NCBI RefSeq assembly: GCF_002906165.1
Contig: NZ_PPCN01000001.1
Location: 434,001 to 498,000, forward strand
DNA length: 64,000 nucleotides
From: Roseibium marinum
Lineage (GTDB): Bacteria; Pseudomonadota; Alphaproteobacteria; Rhizobiales; Stappiaceae
Direction of reading: 5' to 3'
Position 1 is the stretch's first letter, and each line of letters opens with the position of its first letter. Of this stretch, positions 56,243 through 64,000 are shown piece after piece. The translations under genes and the position numbers were made by a program. The notes beneath the pieces are model-generated. The model was not told the origin of the DNA, searched no databases, and worked only from the letters and a program-made list of their open reading frames with translations.

Positions 56243-57133
56243 TCAGGAATGGGGATTGGGCCTCAGGGCACGGTTGGCTTCCGGTTCCTTGATCTTTTCC
56301 CGGAAAGGGCTGGCGCGGTAGACGCCGAGCATATTCAGCTCCGCGCAGAAAAAGGCGAGTTCCTCAAGCGCCAGCGCGACGGAGGGGTCCTCTGGGTGGC
56401 CTTCGACATCCGCGTAGAACATGGATGCGAAGAACTGGCCTTCGAGCTGATAGGATTCCAGCTTCGTCATGTTGACGCCGTTGGTGGCAAAGCCGCCAAG
56501 CGCCTTGTAGAGCGCGGCCGGCACGTTGCGGACCCGGAAGATGAACGTGGTGATGACCGGCTGGCCGTTATAGGCCGCTTCCATCTTGTCTCGCGAGAGG
56601 ATGACGAAGCGGGTGGTGTTGTGAGCGGCATCCTCGACATCGCGGCGCAGAATATCCAGGCCGTAGATCTCGGCCGCCATTTCAGGCGCAATGGCGCCGA
56701 CGCTCGGATCGTTGAGTTCCGCGATCTGGCGGGCGGATCCCGCAGTGTCGCCGCCCACAACTGCGGTCAGGCCGAACTCGCGAATGACTTTGCGGCACTG
56801 GCCGAGCGCGTGAATGTGGCTTTGGACCTTCTTGAGGCCATCCAGCGTCGCCCCCCTGGGCGCCATGAGCTGGAAGCGGATCGGCATGAAATATTCGCCG
56901 ATGATATGCAGGTCGGATTTGGGCAGCAGATGGTGGATGTCGGCGACGCGCCCGGCCACCGAGTTCTCGATCGGGATCATGGCAAGGTCGGCCGTGCCGT
57001 CCGCCATGGCCGAGAAGCAGTCCTCGAACGTCGCGCAGGGAATGGCTTCGTAGTCGGGATAGACACTCCGGCACGCCATATGTGAATTGGCGCCGGTTTC
57101 TCCCTGGAAAACTATTTTTTTTCTGTCGTTCAT
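56243..57133 (-). CDS. pheA: Prephenate dehydratase
   Basis: Converts prephenate to phenylpyruvate in phenylalanine synthesis. The monofunctional 296-residue protein lacks a chorismate-mutase domain. The PDT domain has VFQGETGANSHMA, TFEDCFSAMADGTADLAMIPIENSVAGRVADIHHLL and the catalytic TTRFVIL (about 163-169). An ACT regulatory domain follows, TTFIFRVRNVPAALYKALGGFATNGVNMTKLESYQLEGQFFASMFYADVEGH, for phenylalanine feedback. It lies 90 bases after kdsB. Confidence 0.96.
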   Translation of the reverse strand: MNDRKKIVFQGETGANSHMACRSVYPDYEAIPCATFEDCFSAMADGTADLAMIPIENSVAGRVADIHHLLPKSDLHIIGEYFMPIRFQLMAPRGATLDGLKKVQSHIHALGQCRKVIREFGLTAVVGGDTAGSARQIAELNDPSVGAIAPEMAAEIYGLDILRRDVEDAAHNTTRFVILSRDKMEAAYNGQPVITTFIFRVRNVPAALYKALGGFATNGVNMTKLESYQLEGQFFASMFYADVEGHPEDPSVALALEELAFFCAELNMLGVYRASPFREKIKEPEANRALRPNPHS

Positions 57134-57152
57134 TTTTCTTTCCGCCTCCGGG

Positions 57153-57192
57153 CAGGATGCTCTGACACTTTAAAATTCATCCGATTTTCCGC
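57153..57192 (-). repeat. Possible partial copy C of the dispersed palindrome
   Basis: On the minus strand this reads TAAAGTGTCAGAGCATCCTG, which matches GAAAGTGTTTGAGCATCTTG of copy A (28033-28052) at most positions, but the second half of the palindrome is absent. It lies between kdsB and pheA. Confidence 0.35.
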
Positions 57193-57223
57193 TTGTGCAC
57201 GGTTCCTTGCGACAGCGGCCGGT

Positions 57224-57970
57224 CTAGGCGGCCTGATATGCCTCGCGGGCGCGTTCCAGATCCTCAGGGGTGTTCACGTCCATGGGCGCGCTGTCGATGA
57301 TCGACGCGTCGATCCGCATGCCCGCCTCTAGCGCGCGCAATTGCTCCAGCTTCTCGCGCATCTCCAGGGGAGAGGGAGGCAGCCTGACGAAATCGGCCAG
57401 CGCGGCGCGGCGGTAAGCATAGATGCCGATATGCTGGTAGAGAGGACCGTCTCCGCTCGGCGCGGTCGCGCGGGTGAAATAAAGCGCGCGGTGGTGGCCG
57501 AGGCCATTGGGGGTCGTGACGGCCTTGACGAAATTCGGATTGTCGCGGAATTGCGGATCGGTCAGTTCCGTCATGATCGTGCCGATGGCCACCTCGGGAA
57601 GGGTCAGCGGAGCGAAAGCCGCGCGAATCGCCTCGGGCGCGATCAGCGGCACGTCGCCTTGCACATTCAGGACGACGTCATACCGGCCGTCCGGATCCAC
57701 AAGGTTCACCGCCTCCTGGATGCGGTCCGAGCCCGAGGGATGATCGGGCCGGGTCATGATGGCCCTGCCGCCGTGGTCCTGAACCGCGTCGGCGATATCC
57801 TTGTCGTCGCAGGCAACGGCAACTGGGCCGATATCCGCGTTCTGCGCCTGTTCAAGCACCCTTACGATCATGGGTTTTCCGCAAATATCGGCGAGAGGCT
57901 TGCGCGGCAGACGGGTTGCCGCGAGGCGGGCTGGAATGATGACGAGTGCTGCGGTCAAAAGGGTCTCCAT
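57224..57970 (-). CDS. kdsB: 3-deoxy-manno-octulosonate cytidylyltransferase
   Basis: Activates KDO as CMP-KDO for lipopolysaccharide inner core. The 248-residue protein has the nucleotide-binding VIIPARLAATRLPRKPLADICGKPMIVRVLEQA, DHPSGSDRIQEAV, VVLNVQGDVPLI and YQHIGIYAYRRAALADFVRLPPSPLEMREKLEQLRALE, all diagnostic of KdsB. It diverges from cycM, and pheA follows on the same strand; this cycM/kdsB-pheA block is conserved in rhizobia. Confidence 0.97.
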   Translation of the reverse strand: METLLTAALVIIPARLAATRLPRKPLADICGKPMIVRVLEQAQNADIGPVAVACDDKDIADAVQDHGGRAIMTRPDHPSGSDRIQEAVNLVDPDGRYDVVLNVQGDVPLIAPEAIRAAFAPLTLPEVAIGTIMTELTDPQFRDNPNFVKAVTTPNGLGHHRALYFTRATAPSGDGPLYQHIGIYAYRRAALADFVRLPPSPLEMREKLEQLRALEAGMRIDASIIDSAPMDVNTPEDLERAREAYQAA

Positions 57971-58157
57971 GGGGCCGGACGGTCCGGCGGGATTGCGAAA
58001 AATGCCTGCCGCGTCCGTTTGTCATATCAGATGTCCTTTTAAAGCTATGGACAGCAAGGTCAAAAAATTTGTAGGTTCCGGCAAATTTTAAAAAGCTGAT
58101 AGGGTCCGCAGCCTCATGCTGCGGGCTCGGACGCGTATGAGCTTGGAGCCGGAGAGA

Positions 58158-58709
58158 ATGGATTCCTTCACGCTGAACAAGGCCGCAGGTGCGGTTCTGA
58201 TGGTTCTTATCCTGACTATGGGTGTCGGTATTGTCTCCGACATCATTTTCCATCCGACGATTCCGGGTAAACCGGGCTACGAGATTGTCGTCGCCTCGGC
58301 GGAAGATGCAACCTCGGAAGTGGAAGCGGTTCCGGAGGAAACGCCGATTTCCGAACGCCTTGTGGAAGCATCCGCTGAAGACGGTGCGAAAGTCGCCAAG
58401 AAATGCGCGGCCTGCCATGACTTCTCTCAGGGCGGCGCCAACAAGGTCGGACCGGCTCTGTGGGGCGTTGTCGGTCGCAAGCCGGCCAGCCATGAAGGTT
58501 TCAGCTATTCCTCCGCGATGACCGCGTTCGGTGCGGAAAATCCGGAATGGTCATTCGATGAACTCGATCATTTCCTGGTTGCCCCGAAAAAGCATGTTCC
58601 CGGAACGTCGATGGGATTCGCGGGTCTGCGTAAACCTGAAGATCGCGCGGATATAATCGCCTATCTCAATGAGCAGTCCGACTCACCTGTGCCGGTGCCA
58701 TCTGAGTAA
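58158..58709 (+). CDS. cycM: Membrane-anchored cytochrome c (CycM-like)
   Basis: Class I c-type cytochrome with an uncleaved N-terminal anchor, 183 residues from the ATG at 58158 (an in-frame ATG at 58137 is possible). The hydrophobic segment AAGAVLMVLILTMGVGIVSDIIF (about 9-31) is followed by a periplasmic acidic linker. The haem-binding KKCAACHDFS (CAACH at 83-87), GPALWGVVGRK and the Met ligand in PGTSMGFAGL (about Met152) follow. By family, it passes electrons from the bc1 complex to terminal oxidases. Confidence 0.94.
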   Translation: MDSFTLNKAAGAVLMVLILTMGVGIVSDIIFHPTIPGKPGYEIVVASAEDATSEVEAVPEETPISERLVEASAEDGAKVAKKCAACHDFSQGGANKVGPALWGVVGRKPASHEGFSYSSAMTAFGAENPEWSFDELDHFLVAPKKHVPGTSMGFAGLRKPEDRADIIAYLNEQSDSPVPVPSE

Positions 58710-58746
58710 TACTCAGAAAAGATCACGTAGTATCACTGAATATTTG

Positions 58747-58776
58747 AAAAGCCGGGTTAGTCATCCGGCTTTTTTT
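58747..58776 (+). terminator. cycM: Intrinsic terminator of cycM
   Basis: Nine-bp stem AAAAGCCGG / CCGGCTTTT (58747-58755, 58765-58773) with a nine-base loop and continuing T-run, 38 bases after the stop codon. Confidence 0.92.
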
Positions 58777-58856
58777 ATTTAAATAGCTTGAAAAATTAAC
58801 ATATCTTCCGTTACGTAGTGTATTGTCAGAACAGGTAAGGGTTGGGCAAGAGCCGT

Positions 58857-60293
58857 ATGGATTTTAATCTGGCACGAAATATATTTTCCAGTTCGAAGGG
58901 AGCATTTACCGCTTTCATCGTCGCGATAGTGTGTTTTCTCGCCGGAATCGCGGTCACCGCGCATGTCGGACAGCTCGTGCGAAACGAACTGGTCGCGCAG
59001 CACAAGAAGGATGCGGTCGCCGACCTGTCCGAGGCGCGCGCGCGCCTTGAGGGTGAGATCAGCCGGACGGTCGCGCATGGTTTCGGCATCAGGGCCTATG
59101 TGACCCAATTCGCCGACCAGCCGTTCGAGATGGAGCACTATCGGGAGATCGCGAGCGATCTGATCGAGGAAAATCCCTCCATACGGTCAATCGGCCTTGC
59201 TCCCAACAACGTCCTGCGGGCCGTCTACCCGCAAGAGCCGAACCGGGCGGCGATCGGTCTGAACTATCGGATGAACAGCGCACAGTGGCCGGCGATTCGC
59301 GATGCGATGATAAGCCGTGAGGTGGTGATCGCCGGTCCGCTTGAACTCGTTCAGGGAGGACGGGCACTGGTGATCCGGATCCCGGTTTTCCCGCCTGCTT
59401 TTCCCGGCCAGCCCGTGAACGACCGGTCCTACTGGGGTGTTGCGACACTGATTCTCGACGAGGCGGGCATGATGGCGGCCGCGGGCATGAAAGATGTCGT
59501 CAACGGTATCCGCACCGCGGTGATCAACAAAAATGCGGTCAGCACGGCAAACAGCGTCATATTTGGCAGCCAGTCCGTTCTGGAAGCCGACTTCGTCTCT
59601 CTCCCTCTTCACCTTCCAGGTGGTCTGAATTGGCAATTGCTCGGCTACCCGCAGGGTGGCTGGTCTGATTATGGCGATGAAGTGTGGATGACCCAGCTGA
59701 TCGGCAGCCTGATCTCCCTGGTCTTCGGCACCATGGCCTTTCTTTTGATCAACGAGGTCTACAAGGTGCGCTCGATGGCGCTGCACGATCCTCTGACCGG
59801 ACTGGCGAACCGGCGCCTTCTGGAAGAACGCATGTACCAGCTTGCCACCATGTGCGAACGCTCTGGAGCCGGATTTGAGATTTTCTACGTCGATCTGGAT
59901 GCGTTCAAGCCGGTCAATGACAATTATGGCCATTCGGTCGGGGACCAGCTGCTGATCGAAATCGGCCAGAGGCTGCAGCACCAGACGCGCCAGAGCGACA
60001 CGGTCGCCCGTGTCGGCGGCGACGAATTCATTGTCCTGACGCCTGGCAATATGCGCTACCAGGAAAAGGATGCCTTCCTGAAACGTCTGTCGGAACGTGT
60101 CGATCAGGCCTTCACCTTCGCCGGGATCAAGATTGACGTGAAGGCCAGTATCGGCAGCGCGAGCTACCCGGGGGACGCGTCGTCGGTCGACGATCTGCTC
60201 AGAGTTGCCGACGGGCGCATGTATGCCCAAAAGGCGAAATCCAAGCAGAACGAAGAGACGCCGCCCGAAAAGGGCGTTCCCCAGACAGGTTAA
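58857..60293 (+). CDS. CHASE-GGDEF diguanylate cyclase
   Basis: Membrane diguanylate cyclase of 478 residues from the ATG (a TTG five codons upstream directly abuts an AAGGG). A membrane segment (about 18-36) is followed by a periplasmic CHASE-type sensor domain with GFGIRAYVTQFADQPFEMEHYREIASDLIEENPSIRSIGLAPNN. A second membrane segment (about 279-298) leads to the GGDEF domain, with HDPLTGLANRRLLEERM and an intact VGGDEF (387-391). No EAL domain is present, so it should synthesise c-di-GMP. The ligand is unknown. Confidence 0.92.
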   Translation: MDFNLARNIFSSSKGAFTAFIVAIVCFLAGIAVTAHVGQLVRNELVAQHKKDAVADLSEARARLEGEISRTVAHGFGIRAYVTQFADQPFEMEHYREIASDLIEENPSIRSIGLAPNNVLRAVYPQEPNRAAIGLNYRMNSAQWPAIRDAMISREVVIAGPLELVQGGRALVIRIPVFPPAFPGQPVNDRSYWGVATLILDEAGMMAAAGMKDVVNGIRTAVINKNAVSTANSVIFGSQSVLEADFVSLPLHLPGGLNWQLLGYPQGGWSDYGDEVWMTQLIGSLISLVFGTMAFLLINEVYKVRSMALHDPLTGLANRRLLEERMYQLATMCERSGAGFEIFYVDLDAFKPVNDNYGHSVGDQLLIEIGQRLQHQTRQSDTVARVGGDEFIVLTPGNMRYQEKDAFLKRLSERVDQAFTFAGIKIDVKASIGSASYPGDASSVDDLLRVADGRMYAQKAKSKQNEETPPEKGVPQTG

Positions 60294-60405
60294 ATTTCTG
60301 TCATATCGTCATCCGGCAGGTGACGTTTGGCCGGCTGGTCCCTAAACTGGTTCATGACAGCCCAATTCATCCGGGCTGAGGAACGGGAAAGGGACACAGA
60401 AGCCG

Positions 60406-62316
60406 ATGATGTTCACATGGCGCGCTTTGAATACGGCCGCGGCGCAGATCGCGCTTGCAGGTGCAATGTCCATCACAGGCCTGACATTGGCCGGCGTGAC
60501 GATCGGGAGTCTTGCGTCAGGCGCTGCATTCGCCGATGAGCCCGAGTGGCATCATGCATCCGCGCTCAACGGAACACCCAAATACGGGCCGGACGTTTCC
60601 CATTTCGACTACGTCAATCCGGACGCGCCGAAGGGCGGCGTTGTCAGGCTGGCGAGCAGCGGCGGTTTCGACACCTTCAACATTCTCGCCCAGAAGGGCA
60701 ATATCGCACCGGGAATTCTGCAGGTGTATGAAAGCCTGATGGAACCGTCGCTGGATGAAGACGACATCAGCGCGCAATACGCCGTCCTTGCGAATGCCGT
60801 CCGGTTTCCCGACGACTATTCCTGGGTCGAATACAGGATCGACCCGGATGCAAGATGGCATGATGGCGAGCCGGTAACGGCCGAAGACGTCGTCTGGTCG
60901 TTCGAAAAGGCGATCGAACTCGACCCGCGCCGGAAATTCTACTACCAGAACGTCACATCGACCGACATCGTCGCCGACAACACCGTCCGGTTCACCTTCG
61001 ATTCTGCGGACAACCGCGAGCTGCCGAAAATCATGGGCCAGCTCACCGTTCTGCCGAAGCACTGGTGGGAAGGCACAAACGCCAAGGGAGAGCCCCGCGA
61101 CATTTCCCGGGCGACCCTGGAGCCGCCTCTCGGGTCGGGCCCTTACCGGATCGAGGATTTCTCACCCAACCGTCAGGTCGTCTACGAGCGTGTGGAGGAC
61201 TATTGGGGCAAGGATCTGCCGGTCCGGGTCGGCACCAACAATTTCGACGAGATCCGCTACGTTGCCTTCCTTGACGACGCCGTCCAGTTCGAGGCGTTCA
61301 AGGGCGATCAGTATGACTTTCACGTCGAGCGCAGTTCCAGCCAATGGGCCAAAAGATATGATTTTCCGGCCGTCAGGGACGGCCGGGTCGTGAAGGAGAT
61401 TTTCCTGGATAAGTCCACCGGCGTCATGCAGGGCTTCTTTTTGAATCAGCGTCGGGAAAAGTTCCAGAACCCGGATGTCCGCAGAGCGCTCAACTACGCT
61501 TATGATTTCGAAACGACCAACGAGATCGTCTCGGCTAACCTGCTGAAACGGGTCAATTCCTATTTCGCGGGAACCGAGCTTGCCTCCTCCGGATTGCCGC
61601 AGGGCAAGGAACTGGAAATTCTTGAGGAAGTCCGGGATCAGGTTCCGCCCGAGGTGTTCACCGAGGAATATACCAATCCTGTCGGCGGAAACCCGCAGAA
61701 TGTTCGCGCCAATCTCCGCGAGGCCGTGAAGCTGCTCCGCGGGGCCGGGTTTGAGCTCAAGGACAGAAAGATGATCGACCCGGCGACCGGCGAGCAGTTC
61801 ACTGTTGAGTTCCTCTACCGGGACAAGGCCAGCGAACGGACGCTGCTGCCCTATGCCAAGAACCTGGAGAGCATCGGCATCAACCCTGTCCTGCGTCTGG
61901 TCGACGTGTCCCAGTTCATCAACCGGGTTCGCAGCAGGGACTTCGATACCGTCGTTCTGGCGATCGGCCAGTCGCTGTCTCCGGGCAACGAGCAGCGCGA
62001 ATACTGGGGATCGGATTCGGCTGACAATCCAAGTTCGGCGAACTACGGCGGTATCAAGAACCCGGCGATCGATCACCTGATCGACAAGGTGATTTTCGCG
62101 CAGGACCGGGAAACGCTCGTGGCCGCGACCCGTGCTCTCGACCGGGTTCTCCTGTGGAACCACTATGTGGTGCCGCAATTCTATTCTGACGAAACCAGGA
62201 CCGCCCGCTGGAACCGGTTCAGCCATCCTGACGAGATGCCCGAATACAGCACCGGCTTCCCGACCATCTGGTGGTACGACGGGGAACTGGCGGAAGAGAC
62301 AGGAGCGGAAAGATGA
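60406..62316 (+). CDS. ABC transporter substrate-binding protein, YejA-like (family 5), first copy
   Basis: Periplasmic peptide-binding protein of 636 residues for a Yej-type ABC importer. An N-terminal Sec signal with Ala-rich hydrophobic core ends near residue 43 (AAFA-DE). The SBP_bac_5 fold follows: KYGPDVSHFDYVNPDAPKGGVVRLAS, YRIDPDARWHDGEPVTAEDVVWSFEKAI, LGSGPYRIEDFSPNRQVVYERVEDYWGKDLPV and FFLNQRREKFQNPDVRRALNYAYDFE. The stop overlaps the next yejA copy by four bases, so both are translated from one mRNA. Confidence 0.93.
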   Translation: MMFTWRALNTAAAQIALAGAMSITGLTLAGVTIGSLASGAAFADEPEWHHASALNGTPKYGPDVSHFDYVNPDAPKGGVVRLASSGGFDTFNILAQKGNIAPGILQVYESLMEPSLDEDDISAQYAVLANAVRFPDDYSWVEYRIDPDARWHDGEPVTAEDVVWSFEKAIELDPRRKFYYQNVTSTDIVADNTVRFTFDSADNRELPKIMGQLTVLPKHWWEGTNAKGEPRDISRATLEPPLGSGPYRIEDFSPNRQVVYERVEDYWGKDLPVRVGTNNFDEIRYVAFLDDAVQFEAFKGDQYDFHVERSSSQWAKRYDFPAVRDGRVVKEIFLDKSTGVMQGFFLNQRREKFQNPDVRRALNYAYDFETTNEIVSANLLKRVNSYFAGTELASSGLPQGKELEILEEVRDQVPPEVFTEEYTNPVGGNPQNVRANLREAVKLLRGAGFELKDRKMIDPATGEQFTVEFLYRDKASERTLLPYAKNLESIGINPVLRLVDVSQFINRVRSRDFDTVVLAIGQSLSPGNEQREYWGSDSADNPSSANYGGIKNPAIDHLIDKVIFAQDRETLVAATRALDRVLLWNHYVVPQFYSDETRTARWNRFSHPDEMPEYSTGFPTIWWYDGELAEETGAER

Positions 62317-64000
62317 CCGGGTTTTCCTCTCCCTCGCGCCGGCGGCTGCTGCAACTGACCGGCGCCGCCGCGGTGGCGGGCCTGGGGCCGTGGTCCGCCC
62401 GCGCCGGGGCTGCCGCGTCGAGTGCGGCCGGGAAGGGACCCCAGCACGGCCTGTCCGTTTTCGGGGATCTCAAATACGGGCCCGGTTTTACCCATTTCGA
62501 CTATGTTAATCCGAATGCGCCGAAGGGCGGCACGTTCTCCTTTACCGCCCCCTACTGGTACTTCAACCAGAACCCGCAGACCTACAACACCTTCAATTCC
62601 TTCATTCTCAAGGGGGACGCGCCGCCGCGCATGGAACTGTGTTTCGACACGCTCATGGTCCGCGCCCAGGATGAGCCGGACGCTGTCTACGGTCTGGTGG
62701 CCGAAACGGTCGAGGTATCGGAAGACGGAAACCGCTATTTCTTCAATCTGCGTCCGGAGGCGAAGTTCCATGACGGTTCCAAGCTGACGGCGGAGGACGT
62801 CGCCTTCTCCATTCTGCTGCTGAAGGCGGACGGGCATCCGCTTCTCAGCCAGCCTCTGGCGGCCCTGAAGGATGCCGAGGTCCTGGGCGAGAACCGGGTG
62901 GCCCTGCATTTCGACGGCACCCAGGCCCTGCAGCTGGCGCTGGTCATCGCCACCGACTATCCGATCTTTTCCAAACGCTATTACACCGCTTACGACTTCA
63001 AGCAATCCACTCTGACGCCGCCGCTGTCCTCCGGCCCCTACAAGGTCGGCAAGCAGGCGGTTGGCCGCTACGTCGAATACCACAGGGTTGAAAACTACTG
63101 GGGCCGGGATCTGCCGGTGATGGCGGGCCAGTGTAATTTCGCGGCCATCCGGCTTGAGTTTTTCCGCGAGCGGCAGGTTGCTTTCGAGGCGTTCAAGAAG
63201 GGCAATCTCCTCTATCGCGAAGAGTTCACCTCAAAGAACTGGGCGACGGAATATAATTTCCCGGCGATTGAAAACGGCGAGGTGATCCGGAGGGAATTTC
63301 CCGACGGACGACCTTCGGGGGCGCAAGGCTGGTACTTCAACACGCGCCGCGAAAAATTCAAGGATCCGAGGGTTCGCCAGGCGCTCGGTTATGCCTTCGA
63401 TTTCGAATGGTCGAACAAGAACCTCTTTTACGGACTTTACGACCGGACCGTGTCGTATTTCGAAAATTCCGAGATGAAGGCCGAGGGGCTCCCATCGGCG
63501 GAAGAACTGGCCCTGCTCGAACCGTTCCGCGATCAACTCCCCGAAGCGGTTTTTGGCGAAGCCGTCATCCCGCCGGTGAGCGACGGCTCCGGCTACGACC
63601 GGTCCCTGTTGCGCAGGGCGAGCGATCTGCTGAGCGAGGCGGGCTACACGCGCGACGGCACGGAACTTGTCGGTCCGGACGGCAAGCCGCTGGAAATCGA
63701 GTTCCTGAACAACACCACCGCCTTCGAGCGGATCACCAATCCGATGATCAAGAACATGCAAAGGCTGGGTATCAAGGCCAGTCTGCGCGTCGTCGATCCG
63801 GCTCAGTACCAGTCACGCCTCAACGACTACGATTTCGATGTCGCCAGTCAAAGGGTCTCGTCCTCCGCGACGCTTTCCGACGACGTTCGCGAACTTTGGG
63901 GCTCCCGGGCGGCGGAAATACCGGGTGCCTACAATATTGCCGGAGTTGCCGACCCGGTTGTCGATGCCCTGCTCGACAAGGTGATCGCCTCGCGGAGCCG
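62313..64000 (+). CDS. ABC transporter substrate-binding protein, YejA-like, second copy (cut by window end)
   Basis: Second peptide-binding protein; 562 codons are present and the gene runs past base 64000. The N-terminus SRRRLLQLTGAAAVAGLG is a twin-arginine (Tat) type signal, unlike the Sec-type signal of the first copy. Shared family segments are LKYGPGFTHFDYVNPNAPKGGTFSF, FHDGSKLTAEDVAFSILLL, SSGPYKVGKQAVGRYVEYHRVENYWGRDLPV and WYFNTRREKFKDPRVRQALGYAFDFEW. The ATG overlaps the previous stop (ATGA). Permease and ATPase genes (yejB, yejE, yejF) would be expected beyond the window. Confidence 0.92.
   Translation, partial: MTGFSSPSRRRLLQLTGAAAVAGLGPWSARAGAAASSAAGKGPQHGLSVFGDLKYGPGFTHFDYVNPNAPKGGTFSFTAPYWYFNQNPQTYNTFNSFILKGDAPPRMELCFDTLMVRAQDEPDAVYGLVAETVEVSEDGNRYFFNLRPEAKFHDGSKLTAEDVAFSILLLKADGHPLLSQPLAALKDAEVLGENRVALHFDGTQALQLALVIATDYPIFSKRYYTAYDFKQSTLTPPLSSGPYKVGKQAVGRYVEYHRVENYWGRDLPVMAGQCNFAAIRLEFFRERQVAFEAFKKGNLLYREEFTSKNWATEYNFPAIENGEVIRREFPDGRPSGAQGWYFNTRREKFKDPRVRQALGYAFDFEWSNKNLFYGLYDRTVSYFENSEMKAEGLPSAEELALLEPFRDQLPEAVFGEAVIPPVSDGSGYDRSLLRRASDLLSEAGYTRDGTELVGPDGKPLEIEFLNNTTAFERITNPMIKNMQRLGIKASLRVVDPAQYQSRLNDYDFDVASQRVSSSATLSDDVRELWGSRAAEIPGAYNIAGVADPVVDALLDKVIASRS

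Overview
The window is a GC-rich, densely packed chromosomal segment from an alphaproteobacterium. Gene content and order point to Hyphomicrobiales (Rhizobiales), and within them to a marine Stappiaceae-like (Roseibium/Labrenzia) genome. The signs are gyrB-recF-dnaN-dnaA followed by rpsT, tsaB-rimI-fur-plsC-miaB-phoH-ybeY-corC-lnt-praR-metK-trmB, rimP-nusA-ylxR-infB-rbfA-truB-rpsO-pnp, a rhizobial-type PmtA, cycM divergent from kdsB-pheA, and tandem yejA genes. The assignment to a genus is inference. I saw no tRNA, rRNA, CRISPR array, prophage or intact insertion sequence.

Region by region. 1-7 kb: the minus-strand replication genes gyrB (5' part only), recF, dnaN and dnaA, then a rhodanese and rpsT. 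7-11.6 kb: enoyl-CoA hydratase and mutM on the minus strand, diverging from ubiE-ubiB. 11.6-17.4 kb: the main accessory stretch. It holds a TetR/aminotransferase pair, a 2-hydroxyacid dehydrogenase divergent from a class II aldolase, a small TusA-like protein, and a methyltransferase resembling the catalytic half of plant methionine S-methyltransferase. A shared palindrome (TATACA-N2-TGTATA) lies before tetR and in the dehydrogenase/aldolase divergent promoter. 17.4-26.6 kb: alkB, dnaK-dnaJ, pmtA, an FMN reductase, hslV-hslU, a universal stress protein and an Nfu scaffold. The dnaK and hslV genes have near-identical RpoH-type promoters, and a 164-bp MITE-like element abuts dnaJ. 26.8-38.3 kb: tRNA modification, iron control, lipid, ribosome-maturation and SAM-synthesis genes. 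38.5-50 kb: the translation/transcription operon from rimP to pnp, interrupted by an unusual nucleotidyltransferase gene between truB and rpsO. 50-64 kb: a GGDEF-EAL protein, dapB, gpmA, a PfkB kinase, pheA, kdsB, cycM, a CHASE-GGDEF protein and two YejA-type peptide-binding proteins, the second cut by the window end.

Most of the window is core housekeeping. The parts most worth following are the 11.6-17.4 kb module (possible sulfur/amino-acid metabolism with a local TetR regulon and an MMT/MmtN-like methyltransferase), the shared heat-shock promoter architecture, the dnaJ-linked inverted-repeat element with other dispersed palindromes, and structured leaders before metK, rimP, gpmA and the methyltransferase.
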